From positions 4,960,001 to 5,024,000 of the forward strand of contig AP026540.1 of assembly GCA_026075535.2 (NCBI GenBank): a stretch of 64,000 nucleotides of DNA, written 5' to 3'. A model generated the notes under the pieces. The model was given only the letters and a program-made list of their open reading frames with translations, made no database searches and was not told where the DNA came from. Source of the DNA: Tricholoma matsutake. Lineage: Eukaryota > Basidiomycota > Agaricomycetes > Agaricales > Tricholomataceae. Below, piece by piece: positions 40,251 through 51,260 of the stretch; positions within the stretch are counted from its first letter, which is position 1, and every line of letters begins with the position of its first letter. A program made the position numbers and the translations under genes.

Positions 40251-43200
40251 CTACTTGTGTGGGGCATCCTGCTCCACACCCATCACCGCCAGTCCACTGG
40301 CTGCTGTCGGGTTGGTGACAAATGTTGCTACCCTTTATGTTCTCCCCACTGTGGGGGGGAAATTGCTATCGAGTGCATGTGCTGGCAGTGCATTTGCTCG
40401 AGGGGGGCTTTGGCCCCCTGCTTACGGCGGTTCCGGTGAATAACCAGGTGAACAACCAGCTGCCACATTACTGTTACTCGTGCATGACACGGTGATGGTC
40501 CACCTCGTTCATCCGGGGTGGTCAATCCTCGTTGGCTGGGAGTATGCGGACAGTTATTCCTCCCGCAAGGGGGGATTTACGGTGAATTGACACTGCTGCG
40601 CCTGATCTGACTTCGGTTGGATATGTGGCTGGGGGACCGCTTTGCACCAGCTGACGATCTAATGGCTAGCTTCGGGAGGGGGTCTCCCCCTCCAGATTAT
40701 TGCCTTTCCTGGCTGAGAGGCCAACGTCTGTGGCACTGCCCGCCTAAAGTGGCTAAAATGAGGACCTGGGTAGAATATGGGTGAGGGGAAGCGTAGTTAT
40801 AGTAGTACCCAAGTTTGTATCCTGCTCTGCGGCCTGCGATCGAGCCCCGCGTTATAAATTGTTGACCCAAAAAAAAAAAAAAAACCACCAGGTTCTATTG
40901 GAAATCATCTCTCGGTCGGGGTTCCCTGCGCAGGTAGTGAGCTTCTTCCGTTCATATCTAGTCAGTTGCGAAACGACCTACAAATGGAACACCTTCTCAT
41001 CTGGCTCCTTTGCAGCCGATGTGGGAGTAGGTCAAGGCTCTGCCTTGTCCCCTGTCTTGTCAGCGTTATATTTGACGCCCATTATGAAGCTCTTCAGAAG
41101 AAGCGAAATCGGCAGAGATGTCGATCTCATGTCTTATGTGGACGATGGCACTCTCATCGCCCGCTCTCCACAGCTGGAGGATAACCTCCCCCTGCTTAAA
41201 AAAGCATATGGCTGGATATTCCAGGCGTTCACTTCCCTCGGGCTTGTCCTCGAACATGACAAATCTCAAATCTTCCACTTCTCAAGGGCGAGGAGATTCA
41301 CTCCTTTACCCATCAATCTCGGCTTTGCCCTGTACACGGGCAACACCCTCCTCAAACCCAAGGTTACCTAGAGGTACCTTGGTTTTTTCTTCGACCGCAA
41401 ACTCTCTTTCAAGGAGCACACATGGTTCTACTCCACCAAAGCCCTCACTACTGCGAGGGTGATGGGAATGCTCTGCAATTCTGTCAGAGGGTTAACCCCT
41501 ATGCAGAAACGCCTTCTGTACCATTCGTGTGTTGTACCTATCATGACATACGGACTCAGACTATGGCACTTCAAAGGCGCTCGCGTCAAAGGCGTCATCA
41601 AAACATTGGCCCAAGTGCAGTCCATTGCTGCACGTTGGATCCTCGGTGCATTCAGAACCACCCCAATTGGTGGTCTGGAAAGTATTGCTGGACTGCTGCC
41701 TATGCAGCTGTTACTGCGTCGTTTAGTCGACAGAGGGGTATTTAGGACCCCCCTATTGGCTCCATCACACCCCCTAAGAGCGATTTTAGGGCCCAATCAT
41801 GTCGGCACCACCCACTCTCATGAGCTTGGACTCTGGGGAGGGAACGTGCTCGACACACTCAACCTGCAAGGTCCATCTGTCGCCTCGGCTGCAGCATTGG
41901 CCCTTGTACCAGGCGATGAATTCGACCCCTTTGGGGAAGAAAACACACCTGGAAACAGAGTGAAGGATCTATTCTCCACTCGCTTTTCCTCTCATCGCCT
42001 CACCTCTAAGGAGGATGGAGCGAGGAATTCTTACAGGAGTGACCTTGATAAAGCCTGGGCTTCGGCCCAGGTGGAGGATGACACTCTTGTCGTTGCAGTG
42101 GACGCTTCGGTGCCCACAGATGCCAAATTTCAAGCTGTTGCCTGCGCTCTTGTCTTCGGACAGGGAGAACAGGTCGATCGCATTGTCTCAGCTTCTGGGA
42201 GGAGAATCCCCCTGGAAGTCAAACCTTTCGCTCTCCAACTAGGCGTATCCGCTGCGTGCAGCAGGGGATGCAAAAAGTTGGTGATCTTTTCAGATTCTAC
42301 TATGGGCATCGAGTCCCTAATCGATCCAAAACCACGGTCTGGGCAAATTTTCGCCCTGGATGCTTGTCGCTCCCTTCGTCCCTGGTTAGCTGGAGACGAG
42401 GAGAGGAACATTACATTCTGGCATGTCCCCTCGAAATTCGAGTGGAACGTACACAAGATGGCTCACGATGTAGCTACATCTACCAAGATCTCCGTGGGCA
42501 GACACCCGCGGACGTCTCTAGACTACCTTAAAAATCAGGTCGAGAAGGCCGTTTGTAAGGATTGGCACACCCAGTTCTCAGATCCAGCGTATCGTGGACG
42601 GCACTTCTACCAACTCAAGGGAGTAGGTGGAAAACCGCTACTACCCTCGACTCACAAAGGTGGGCCCTGGCTGAAAGTTATGGGGAGCAGCACTACGCTG
42701 ACTTCCCGTTCAACTTGTATGATCACTGGCCATGCTCCCATAGGGGAGTATCGTCAACGCTTATCCCTTGACGGGGAATACCAGTGCTGGTGCCTTGGCC
42801 CCAAGATACAAACTCGCGACCACTTACTACGCGTCTGCCCTAGGGTGGATCGCAAAGAAACTCGTGCAAGCCCAGACTCCGTCAAAGGCTTCAACGAATT
42901 TATGGACAATAACCCAGAGCTGGGGTCGTTCAACTCACTCGCGTGGGATCCAGGATAGGTCGTGCGCGCAGGGTGTATGACCCTCGTCTGGTTCTGGCTA
43001 GTGTTATCGGTATGTCGGGGTGGCCAGAGGGCACCAGACGAGTCCGTTAACCCTCATAAAGGGGGCCCACCCATGTTCAGGAGCGACTGTCAGGGAGAGG
43101 GGACACAAAACTAGGTACCAGTTCAAGGAGGCGCCTGAGCGCTTTCAGATCTGCTGTCGGTTGTGCGTTACGACGAATGTGTCGACTATGCCCTCCTTTC

Positions 43201-43500
43201 TGAGCTGAGAGGCTCACGTCGGGGCGGCAGTATCCCCTAAATCTTGCACTCATACCCATAGGGATTTGGGGAACACAATATCGTCAAGTCTGGGTTGTCG
43301 GTACGCCACCACTGGCAAGTCCGTTTACTCGATAAAGGGAGCCCCCTTAGTGGTCATCGCAGCTATCCAGGTGGTTGGTGTGAAGATCAGCAGGAGGAGG
43401 ACTTGGGCTGGGCATAGTGTACTTCGTTTGTACGTCTCTACCGTGGACTGCGATCGGGCGCCGCGTTATAAACTTTTGACCAAAAAAAAAAAAAAAAAAA

Positions 43501-46500
43501 ATGGGTAAGGGAGTGAATCTCCTTGCCCTTGAAAAGTGAAAGACTTCAGACTTGTCATGTTCAAGGACAAGCCCGAGGGAAGTGAACACCTAGAATATCC
43601 AGCCATATGCTTTTTTAAGCAGGGGAAGGTTATCCTCCAGCTGTGGAGAGCGGGCGATGAGAGTGCCATCGTCCACATAGGACATGAGATCGACATCCCT
43701 GCCGATTTCACTCCTTCTGAAGAGTTTCATGATGGGCATCAGATATAACGCCGATAGGACAGGGGACAAGGCAGAACCTTGTCCCACTCCCACATCTGCT
43801 GCAAAGGAGCCGGATGAGAAAGCGTTCCATTTGTATGTCGTCTTGCGACCGACCAGATATGAATGGAAGAAGTTCACTACTTGTGCAGGGAACCCCAACC
43901 GAGAGATAATCTCCAACAGAACCTGGTGGTTCAAGGAGGGGAAGAATTGAGCGATGTCAAAGGCGACAACACTCGTTTTGAGTCCTTTGGCCCACCCTGC
44001 TCTAATCAAGTGGGTAAGGTAGATTCCTGCGTCCTCAGTGGAACACTGGGTGACACCTCCAACCTGGTTTTGCTTGAAGGCCTCGTGTGCAACACCGTCA
44101 AACTGCATTCGTCTAGACAACATTTTTTCAACTAATTTCCCCAGAGTGTTCAGTAGCACAATGGGCCTGAACGACTTTGGGGTAGAGTAATTAGGTTTCC
44201 CTGGTTTCGGGATGATAACCGACAGGGATTCCTTAAAGTGAGCTGCCCAGTGGCCAGCAGTGATGCATGCCTCAGCAATGCGGGTGATGAGCCCCGCCAC
44301 TTCTGGATTGCTACACCAGTGTTTTAGGTGCGACCACCTAACATGATCAGGATCTGGAGCGGAGCAGGAAGAGCACGCATTTAGCGCTTCTTTCATTTCC
44401 GTGATGGAGAACGGGATCCAGGCCCTTTCAGGCACCGGATTGAGTTCATCAAGAATGCACAGATCGACTACTCGATCTGAGGCAGTGTTATAGGACCCAT
44501 CAAGGGCAGCCCAGAGGGAATCCAGATCGTTGCAAAGTTCTCCCTGAAAGGAGATTGCCTCATACGACGGGAGGTTACGTTGACAAGTCCAGGACATCAA
44601 ATCCCAGGGCCGTCTATTCATCGTAGCCACTTCTTGGATACGGTTGTCGAAAAATTCACGCTTTGCATGTCGCATGACTTTCCTATAGTGCTTCCAGTCC
44701 TCCTCATCATGGGAGGCTCTGTAAGCGTCTAGGGCACCACTGCATTCGTCAGTCCACCAGCCCTTGGACGACTTGCCAAGGCGAGATTCCTTGGCATGGT
44801 TTTCCCACGCCTTGTTTAAAATCGCTGATATTGCCAAAATGACATCATCGATTTCTGCCGAAGTATCTCCGTGCCAGTCTAGCCACGGAGTTAAAGCGGA
44901 GGAGACAGCATCTCAGTATGATGCTTCCTCCTCGGATCCTTTTTTGATGGACCACTTGGTGACCGGGACCAAAGATCCTGGGCCAGGTAGCACTAATGTC
45001 AGGGGAGCGTGGTCAGACGTCCCCCTGGCTTCAGGTACAATCTCACAGTACAATACAAATCTTAAATCCGTAGGTACGAACATCAGGTCAATCACCATGG
45101 GGTGAAGGCCCTGTTGCGGGGGGAAGTGGGTAGGGCCCTCCATTACTGGTAGGGCTCTAGTCAGGCCTAATGCCATAGCCGTTTCCACCAAGTGGTCAGC
45201 GTGGATCGAGTGTTCAGGCCCCTGGGGGTCCCAGGAAGCGTGTCTCACGTTAAAATTGCCGCACATGAAGTGTAAGCGTGGGATCGTCATGACGTTCTCA
45301 AATAAGAGCGTGATGGCCGAATGTTGGCTATCCGAGTAAACGTTAGCGAGCAGCATGACATCCTCCCCTATTCCCAGTGAGAACAGAAGGACATCATGAT
45401 TGTCGATCAGATCTCATCTGAGACCCGGTCTTAGATTGGTGATGCTGTTCGCAAAATAGACAGCAACGCGTGGAGGGGAGTCAATTCCCGATGGGCACAC
45501 TAAGGTTCCCCAATTTGGGCTCATTGGTGCTCCTATAACTTCTTCCCCTTCCCTGTTGTGGGCGGAGGGGGCGTGTCTTATTAATCGCCAAGGAGGCTCT
45601 TGGATGAAAAGCAAATCATAGTCATCTACGAAGTCTGCCAGTAACGAGTCCATGTATCCCCAATTACGGTTAACATTCTGACTAAATATACGCAACTGCG
45701 GTGTAGATCTAAGTCTATCCCTTATTTACATTCGGCCACCACGTCCTGCGGGATGGTAAGCAGGAGGAGAGCAAGAGTTACGTCTTGCACTCACCTCGTC
45801 ATAGCGAGCTCTGATCCAGTCACGGTCAAAGCGATGTCGCCAGAAATTGCACCGACGATCGTCGGATGCGTGGTTCTTCCGGCAGTTTGTGCACCTAGCC
45901 GGGTGAGGACAGGCTGCCCCCTCTGGGGTAGCTGGGACTGGAGGGTTCACCTTAGCGTTTCCCTTACAACACCCTGTGAGGGCATGGTGGTGCTCCTTGC
46001 GGTGTGGACCTGCACAGATTGGGCATTTGGTCTGTGGAGCTCTGCATGCTGGGGTGGGGTGACCCCACTTCTAGCATCGTTGGCAAAGAGGCAAGCCAGG
46101 GTTCGCCCTGGCAGCCCTAACATAAGCGACGTAGTGTCCGAACTGGACGCCTCGACCGATAAGAGCCTTGGCTCGTGCACCGCTCACTGAGTCAGTGATG
46201 TTGAGGTACACGGTGCACGTATCTGACATTCTCGAATCGCATACTACTCGTGGAGGGACTTGTAACACCGTGAGGTCTGATATTCCAGACTTTCCCAGGT
46301 GAGCAATGACGATGTCAGGCGTTAATGCCTTGTCGTTAGCTATAAATGGCACATCGACCAGCTTAAGGTACGACGTGGACGTGGGTAACGCTGCGTCTAC
46401 TTGCAGCGCAAAGGGGAACGCCTTGTGGGCAGCCTCCTTGAAGCAACGAAGGTCCTCCTCAGAGGCGACAATGTCAGTAGCAACTGATAAATTACCAGCA

Positions 46501-47467
46501 TGCATCGATGTGGACTGGGCCACCAGTTTAGAGTGGTGCAGTCCGAGAGTGGCCCGGACATGATCCAGGAAATCAGCAGGGTTTGTCTCCGCTCCAAGGG
46601 GGGGACGAATGTGGACCAGGACCTGTCGTCTTGACGGTCCATGGACAGTAGGTGAGGGCTTTGCAGCCTTCGGTTTAGAGGGACCAATGTGCTGCTGTAT
46701 GTCAGCCAGCTTGTTGGTTGGAAGTTCAGGGAAGGCTTTGGCTAAACGCACAAGGCCATCCATGGATGTGTTAGGTGCTCGCCCCCCTGGGAAGCGAGCG
46801 ACCTGAGCAAAGGTCCCCCTGCCCGAAGGCCTGGTGGACCAGTTCACGGGGGGAGGTGGTCCTCGACCCCATGATGACAAAACACCCCCTGTTGGGGGTT
46901 TAGGAAGAGGTCGAGCTCCTTTTGGACCCCGAGTCCTCGCTGATTTGTGAGGGGGGGGGGCGTTGCCCATCCCATCCCTCCAGATAGTCCACATTGGGAT
47001 CGTTGGTGACAGTGCCCGACCTAGGCCGTTTACTGCCCCCCACCATTCTATCTATTGCACCCCGGAGCTTAGAACTCCCCGAGTTGTGATCAATACCAGC
47101 CTCGGCAGCTGCTGCCAGCACCGAGCCCAGCTGTTCTGCTATGAGCTGCCGTTCTTCAGCAGTCGGTCGCCTGGATCCCATCCTGTTAAGAACGACACGG
47201 AATCCCTCAGCATACTCTCCCAGGTCTTTGGCGAAGGTCTGGGGCCCACTCCAGTCATCGCTAGCCATCTCCGTGTCTTGAACGACGTGGGAAGAGAGAT
47301 TGTTGGCCACTTCATCAGTGCACTGCGATGCAGGAGTAGAAGGGGTAGCCGGAGGTGCAGGGGATGCAGTCACGTCCCTGGAAGATAGCGCTGGCACGCT
47401 GAATCGCTGTGCTCGCGGTGTGACAATGCCCGCCCCATAGGGGGAGGAGGGGGTTGGAGAGCCTCTT
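43501..47467 (-). mobile_element. L12 middle part with L13 right TSD
   Basis: atgggtaagggagt at 43501-43514 is the second TSD of L13. L12 then continues through the rest of ORF2 and most of ORF1 until the poly(T) of B14 at 47466. Confidence 0.88.
47453..47467 (+). repeat. TSD of B14, left copy
   Basis: gttggagagcctctt, identical to 49696-49710; further T residues are ambiguous with the poly(T). Confidence 0.88.
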
Positions 47468-49695
47468 TTTTTTTTTTTTTTTTTGGATCAGAATTTATAA
47501 TGCGGGGCTCAAACGCAGTCCGCGGAGCAAGGTACAAACTTGGGTACTACTTTATCTATGCGTTCCCCTCGCCCATCTCCCACTCAGGTCCCCGTTTTAG
47601 CCACCTTTAGGCGGGCAGTTCCACAGACGTTGGCCTCTCAGCCAGGAAAGGCAATAATCTGGAGGGGGCGCCCCCCCCTCCCGAAGTTAGCCATTAGATT
47701 GCCCCCTGGAGCAAACGGTCCCCCAGCCACATGTCCGACCGAGGCCAGACCAGGTGCAGCAGTGTTAATTCACTGTAAATCCCCCCTTGCGGGAGGAATA
47801 ACCGTCTGCGTTTTTCCAGCCAACGAGGATTGACCACCCCAGACGAATGAGGTGGACCATCACCGTGTTGTGCACAAGTGACAGTAACAAGGCGGGTGGT
47901 TGTTCACCTGGTTATTCACCGTGACCGCTGTAAGTAGGGGGCCGAGACCCCCCTCGAGCAAATGCACCCATGTGCACGCACTCGATGACATCGTCCCCCC
48001 CGCAGTGGGGGGAAGGTATAGGGAAGCGACACCATGTCACCATCCCGATAGTGGCCACCAGTTACTTGGTGGCCGTGAACGTAGAGGGGGATAGACCCCT
48101 GTACTAGTTGCGGCGCTGCTGTCCACGAGGACCTCGAGGACGACGGCGCCATGCTGGGGACGAGGGTTCCCCAGATTGAGGCTCTGATTGAGCGGTGTGC
48201 ACCGCCGCGTAGGAAGCCCGGAAGGCTGCCGGAGACGTGAGGTCGAGAGGTGTCGGAACGGCTGCTAGTTCCGCCGACATCGTCTCAGACAGTCGCCAGG
48301 TGGTCGTGAATAACTCCCAGGCCATTTGGCGCCAAGTGTTCCTCTCTGCAGGGGGAACGGCGGACGTACGGACGGTACCAACGAACATGGTCATCGCGTC
48401 GAGTTGGTGTAGCATGGCATGAGAGGTGGCTTCGATTTCCAGCCTCTCATTCACAGATAACGGCACTTTGTCCTCCACCAGCTCAGGGATGGGGGGCAAA
48501 GGTGGTAACGGGGCAGGGGATGCCTCCGGATAGAAGAGCTCAGCAATGCCGAGCTCCTGAGTGTACATGTCCTCGCGTTCGAGACTGCGAGTCCATCGTT
48601 TATGTGCGACATGGACGTCCTGCGCCCACAGCACACGGTCGATCGTTTGCCTCGAGGCTAGCTTGGGGCTGCTCTCGGCATAATTGAGGGCCTCCTGCAT
48701 AGCAAGAGAATCCTCATCATCCTCAGGGTCGGAGAGGTCTTCTCCAGCCCATAGATCTCTAACTGCCCGTAGGGCAGTAGCTACATCCGGATCGTCATGA
48801 TCGTACCGGGTGTCGTAGTCTTGGACGCCATCATCGTAGATGTCGCCCGTAATCAGGGAGGGGTCGTGTAGACCCCAGCGTAGTGTTTGGGCTCTAGTTC
48901 GCCGTTTAGGCATTGAGAGGGGAAGTTAGTGCTAGTAGGTGATAGTAGAAATCAAGATACGTAGCGTGCCATCGATAACAGCTGGTCCCTTATCTCTATT
49001 CTGGGTCCACCCGATACTGCCTCCGAACGCTCCGAGGGGGGGACAGGCCGCACATCCTGTAACCCAGTGGGAGAAGATTGAACCCGGGTCATACCACCCT
49101 AGAAGAGTGAGCACCGGAGGTAGAGAGTTGGTGGAGAGTGGCGGCCACCAAGGTGTCGACCTAGCCGCCAGGGGGCACCATCGCCCGGCCCCTTTTAACG
49201 ATGGTGTATTCCAATGGGTAGTCAGTGTAGCATGTCTCTAGTAATAGAAACTCACAGAGCATGGAGGCTAGAAGCCTCCCAGACAACTAGCAATCCAGTG
49301 ATAACGTCCCTTCTCCCTAAGCCAGACCTCCCCCAACTAAACGAGTGTGTCGACTTGGGCGAGCGTTGAAGCAGGCATCCCACACCCACTCTAAGCCCCC
49401 AGAGGGACCCAGACTACTCTTTCATAAACAACACTCACCTAGTCAGGATCCTCGAAGCCCAGGAGAACGAGACAGATAGCAGCCATTGTCAAAAACAATG
49501 ACCGGGGCATCCACGGAGATCGGATGGACGGATCTCTTAGCAAATCAGGGTAGGCCTGGAGACGCCGAGAGCGTTCGTGATGGTGAAATCCGATCGAAAA
49601 TCGGACGAAAATTGAAGTGTCGACGTCGCTTGCAACGTTGAGCAGAGGTGTTTACCACTATTTATGGTGGTTGTAACAAGTCAAGGAGCGTGGAT
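47468..49695 (-). mobile_element. Family B copy B14, complete (2.23 kb)
   Basis: Poly(T) 47466-47484, tail TTATAAATTCTGATCC on the reverse strand, hairpin array, intact ORF, 5' UTR and 5' motif ending at about 49690. A few extra bases (tggat) sit between the motif and the TSD, typical of untemplated additions at LINE 5' junctions. It is nearly identical to B1, so the two are recent sister copies. Confidence 0.93.
48104..48913 (-). CDS. Family B protein (269 aa), intact
   Basis: ATG at 48913, stop at 48104-48106. It matches the B1 protein at nearly every residue and has the CGA that B1 lost, so the full tail PRGPRGQQRRN is encoded. No cysteine; strongly acidic N-terminal third, basic C-terminal 16 residues. 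The charge split and the WELFTTTW helix block are the traits shared by all subtypes. The role is unknown: binding of its own RNA or of the L RNP is a hypothesis. Confidence 0.87.
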   Translation of the reverse strand: MPKRRTRAQTLRWGLHDPSLITGDIYDDGVQDYDTRYDHDDPDVATALRAVRDLWAGEDLSDPEDDEDSLAMQEALNYAESSPKLASRQTIDRVLWAQDVHVAHKRWTRSLEREDMYTQELGIAELFYPEASPAPLPPLPPIPELVEDKVPLSVNERLEIEATSHAMLHQLDAMTMFVGTVRTSAVPPAERNTWRQMAWELFTTTWRLSETMSAELAAVPTPLDLTSPAAFRASYAAVHTAQSEPQSGEPSSPAWRRRPRGPRGQQRRN

Positions 49696-50014
49696 GTTGG
49701 AGAGCCTCTTTGGGTCCTGTGAGGGCCCACTGAGGGAGCATTCTGTGTGGATCTGTGGCTCTCTTCGAGCCGCAGAGAGTCAATTGGATCGTCGCCAGGA
49801 GTTCTGGGCATACCCGATCTAGAGAGTCCCCCCTCGTCCATCGCTTCACCCGATCTCCCCCCTCTTCTCGAGAATGATTCTGACATGTGCTGGTAAGACG
49901 CTGGTTATACCGGATCGCTAAGATCGTAGATGGATTGAGCTGCAAAGTGTGAAAACGGTGTCGATGAAAATTTTTTGTGGCTGTGCACGTCGCGGTAAGA
50001 AGACAAGAAGCGAT
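49696..50014 (-). mobile_element. L12 right part (ORF1 start, 5' UTR) with B14 right TSD
   Basis: After gttggagagcctctt the L12 ORF1 N-terminus (to 49886) and a 5' UTR of about 125 bp follow to the L 5' end at about 50012. The 5' UTR includes gtcttaccagcac and a T-rich stretch; I see no clear TATA box. Confidence 0.85.
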
Positions 50015-50218
50015 GCTGCTGGTGATGTGAGATCGAGAGGCAATCCGGCAGCTGCTAGTTCTGCCGACATTGGCTCAGACAATTGCCAGGTGGTTGTGAA
50101 TAGTTCCCAAGCCATCTGGTGCCATGCGTTCCTCTCTATGAGCGGAACGGCGGATACTCGGACGGTACCGACGAAGATTGTCATAGCCTCCAGTAAGTGT
50201 AGAAAGCCATGAGAGGCG
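50015..50218 (-). mobile_element. Family B copy B12, right part
   Basis: gctgctggtgatg (second TSD of L12), then B ORF sequence of the B5-like subtype (coding AWHQMAWELFTTTWQLSEPM on the reverse strand) up to about 50218, where L14 ORF1 begins. The junction ggatggccttg and the left edge aaggcctt share only GGCCTT, so B12 lacks a clear TSD. Confidence 0.85.
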
Positions 50219-50222
50219 GATG

Positions 50223-51254
50223 CTGGATGGCCTTGTGCGTCTAGCCAAGTCCTTCCCCGAACTTCCAACCGACAAGCTGGCTGACATACAGCAGCATGTG
50301 GGCCCCTCGAAACCGAAAGCCGCTAAGCCTTCGCCTACTGTCCATGGACCGTTGAGACGACAGGTTCTAGTTCACGTTCATCCCCCCCTTGGGGCAGAGA
50401 CAAACCCTGCTGACTTCCTGGACCAAGTCCGGGCTACTCTTGGCCTGCACCACTCTAAGCTAGTGGCCCAGTCCGCATCGATGCATGCCGGTAACCTATC
50501 GGTTGCTACAGACGTTGTCGCCTCTGAGGAGGACCTTCGTTGTTTCAAGGAGGCTGCCCACAAGGCATTCCCCTTTGCGCTGCAAGTGGACGCAGCGCTA
50601 CCCACGTCCACGTTGTACTTCAAATTGGTAGACGTGCCGTTTATTGCCAACGACAAGGCAATTACGCCTGACGTGGGTATTGCACATTTGGGAAAGTCTA
50701 GCATATCAGACCTCACTGTGTTACAGGTCCCTCCATGGGTAGTACGTGATTCAAAGATGTCGGATACGTGCACCGTTTACCTTAACATCGCCAACTCAGT
50801 CAGTGGTGCATGAGCCAAGGCTCTCATCGGGCAGGGCGTCCAGTTCGGACGCTACGTCGCCTATGTTAGGGCTGCCAGGGCAAACCCTGGCTTGCCTCTC
50901 TGTCAACGATGCTGGAAATGGGGCCACCCCACCCCAGCATGCAGAGCTCCACAGACCAAATGTCCGATCTGTGCAGGCCCACACTGCAAAGAGCACCATC
51001 GTGCCCTTGCGGGGTGTTGCAAGGGTAACGCCAAGGTGAACCCTCCCGTCCCAGCTACCCCTGAGGGGGCAGCCTGTCCTCACCCGGCTAGGTGCTCAAA
51101 CTGCCGGAAGAATCACATGTCCGATGATCGTCGGTGCAATTTCTGGCGACACTGCTTTGATTGTGACTGGATCAAGGCTCGCTACGACCAGGTGAGTGCG
51201 AGACGCAACTCTCATTCTCCTCCTACTTACCATCCCGCAGGACGCGGTGGCTGA
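50223..51254 (+). pseudogene. L14 ORF1, 5'-truncated, one nonsense
   Basis: Open from the B12 junction to TGA 50811-50813, where other copies have CGA (SGARAKAL). The frame then continues through CQRCWKWGHPTPAC, CPICAGPHCKEHH and CSNCRKNHMSDDR (the last Cys of this knuckle is Arg) to TGA 51252-51254. Codons ATG TAA then precede the ORF2 ATG in the same frame. The same CGA codon is lost in L16. Confidence 0.83.
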
Positions 51255-51260
51255 ATGTAA

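Larger units (their letters stand above)
39021..40883 (+). mobile_element. Family B copy B13, complete ends but decayed ORF (1.86 kb)
   Basis: 5' motif cgctccttgacttgttac at 39026-39043, poly(A) 40869-40884, perfect TSDs in L13. It is about 0.36 kb shorter than complete copies, mostly from loss within the ORF. Its sequence is the most diverged of the B set although its TSDs are identical. The source copy was therefore old or distinct, or it moved by help in trans in an already coding-defective state. Confidence 0.9.
37467..42958 (+). pseudogene. L13 ORF2, 5'-deleted with three nonsense codons
   Basis: Frame from the endonuclease on, split by B13 at 39020/40885, stop TAG at 42956-42958. Nonsense: TGA 38022-38024 (EASYRDAV), TGA 38463-38465 (ASDRVVD) and TAG 41369-41371 (a Trp codon before RYLGFFF). 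RT motif A FDIAQFF is just left of B13; motif B and SYVDDGTLIA are right of it. RNase H and the C-terminal knuckle are open. Not functional. Confidence 0.87.
37369..43500 (+). mobile_element. LINE family L copy L13, internally deleted, carrying B13
   Basis: Starts with the L 5' end (atcgcttcttgtcttcttac, 37369-37388), keeps about 98 bp of 5' UTR to cgtcctcgatc, then jumps to ctccacgcatcgctg in the endonuclease: all ORF1 and the ORF2 start are missing. It continues to poly(A) 43482-43500. Perfect 14-bp TSDs show it inserted in this deleted form or was deleted soon after. Confidence 0.92.
35711..45725 (-). pseudogene. L12 ORF2, interrupted and decayed
   Basis: Stop TAG at 35711-35713. The start position holds ATA (45723-45725) instead of ATG. 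Split by L13 at 37368/43501. TGA replaces CGA at 45414-45416 (GLRRDL motif) and at 44913-44915 (EASYRDAV motif). One base is missing near 37286 (gaagaaaaaccaagg versus gaagaaaaatccaagg), which makes the spliced length 3,869 instead of 3,870. RT motifs FDIAQFF, GQGSALSP, SYVDDGTLIA and RNase H motifs are readable. A dead copy. Confidence 0.87.
45726..49886 (-). pseudogene. L12 ORF1, split by B14, frameshifted
   Basis: ATG at 49886 (MSESFSRRGGRSGEAM). B14 cuts it after SVGPHRTQRGSP. The distal frame runs through GFRVVLNRMGSRRPTAEERQ to a run of 10 C (46951-46960) where L6 and L16 have 9, which shifts the frame. The frame starting MWTIWRDG then continues to a TAG at 46071-46073 in place of the Trp of CQRCWKWGH. 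The last knuckles and the TAA (45726-45728) follow. Confidence 0.85.
35168..50014 (-). mobile_element. LINE family L copy L12, full length, carrying L13 (with B13) and B14
   Basis: Poly(T) 35168-35186 and 5' end (tcttaccgcg motif on the reverse strand, 49990-50012) are both present. Subtracting L13 with one TSD and B14 with one TSD leaves about 6,457 bp, the best estimate of the family length. The three L12 parts are 35168-37368, 43515-47467 and 49712-50014. Confidence 0.92.

Noticed and set aside
46948..46962. Programmed frameshift in L ORF1 at the C tract
   Set aside because: Copies with 9 C are in frame throughout, so a shift is not needed. Noted only as a tract-length difference.
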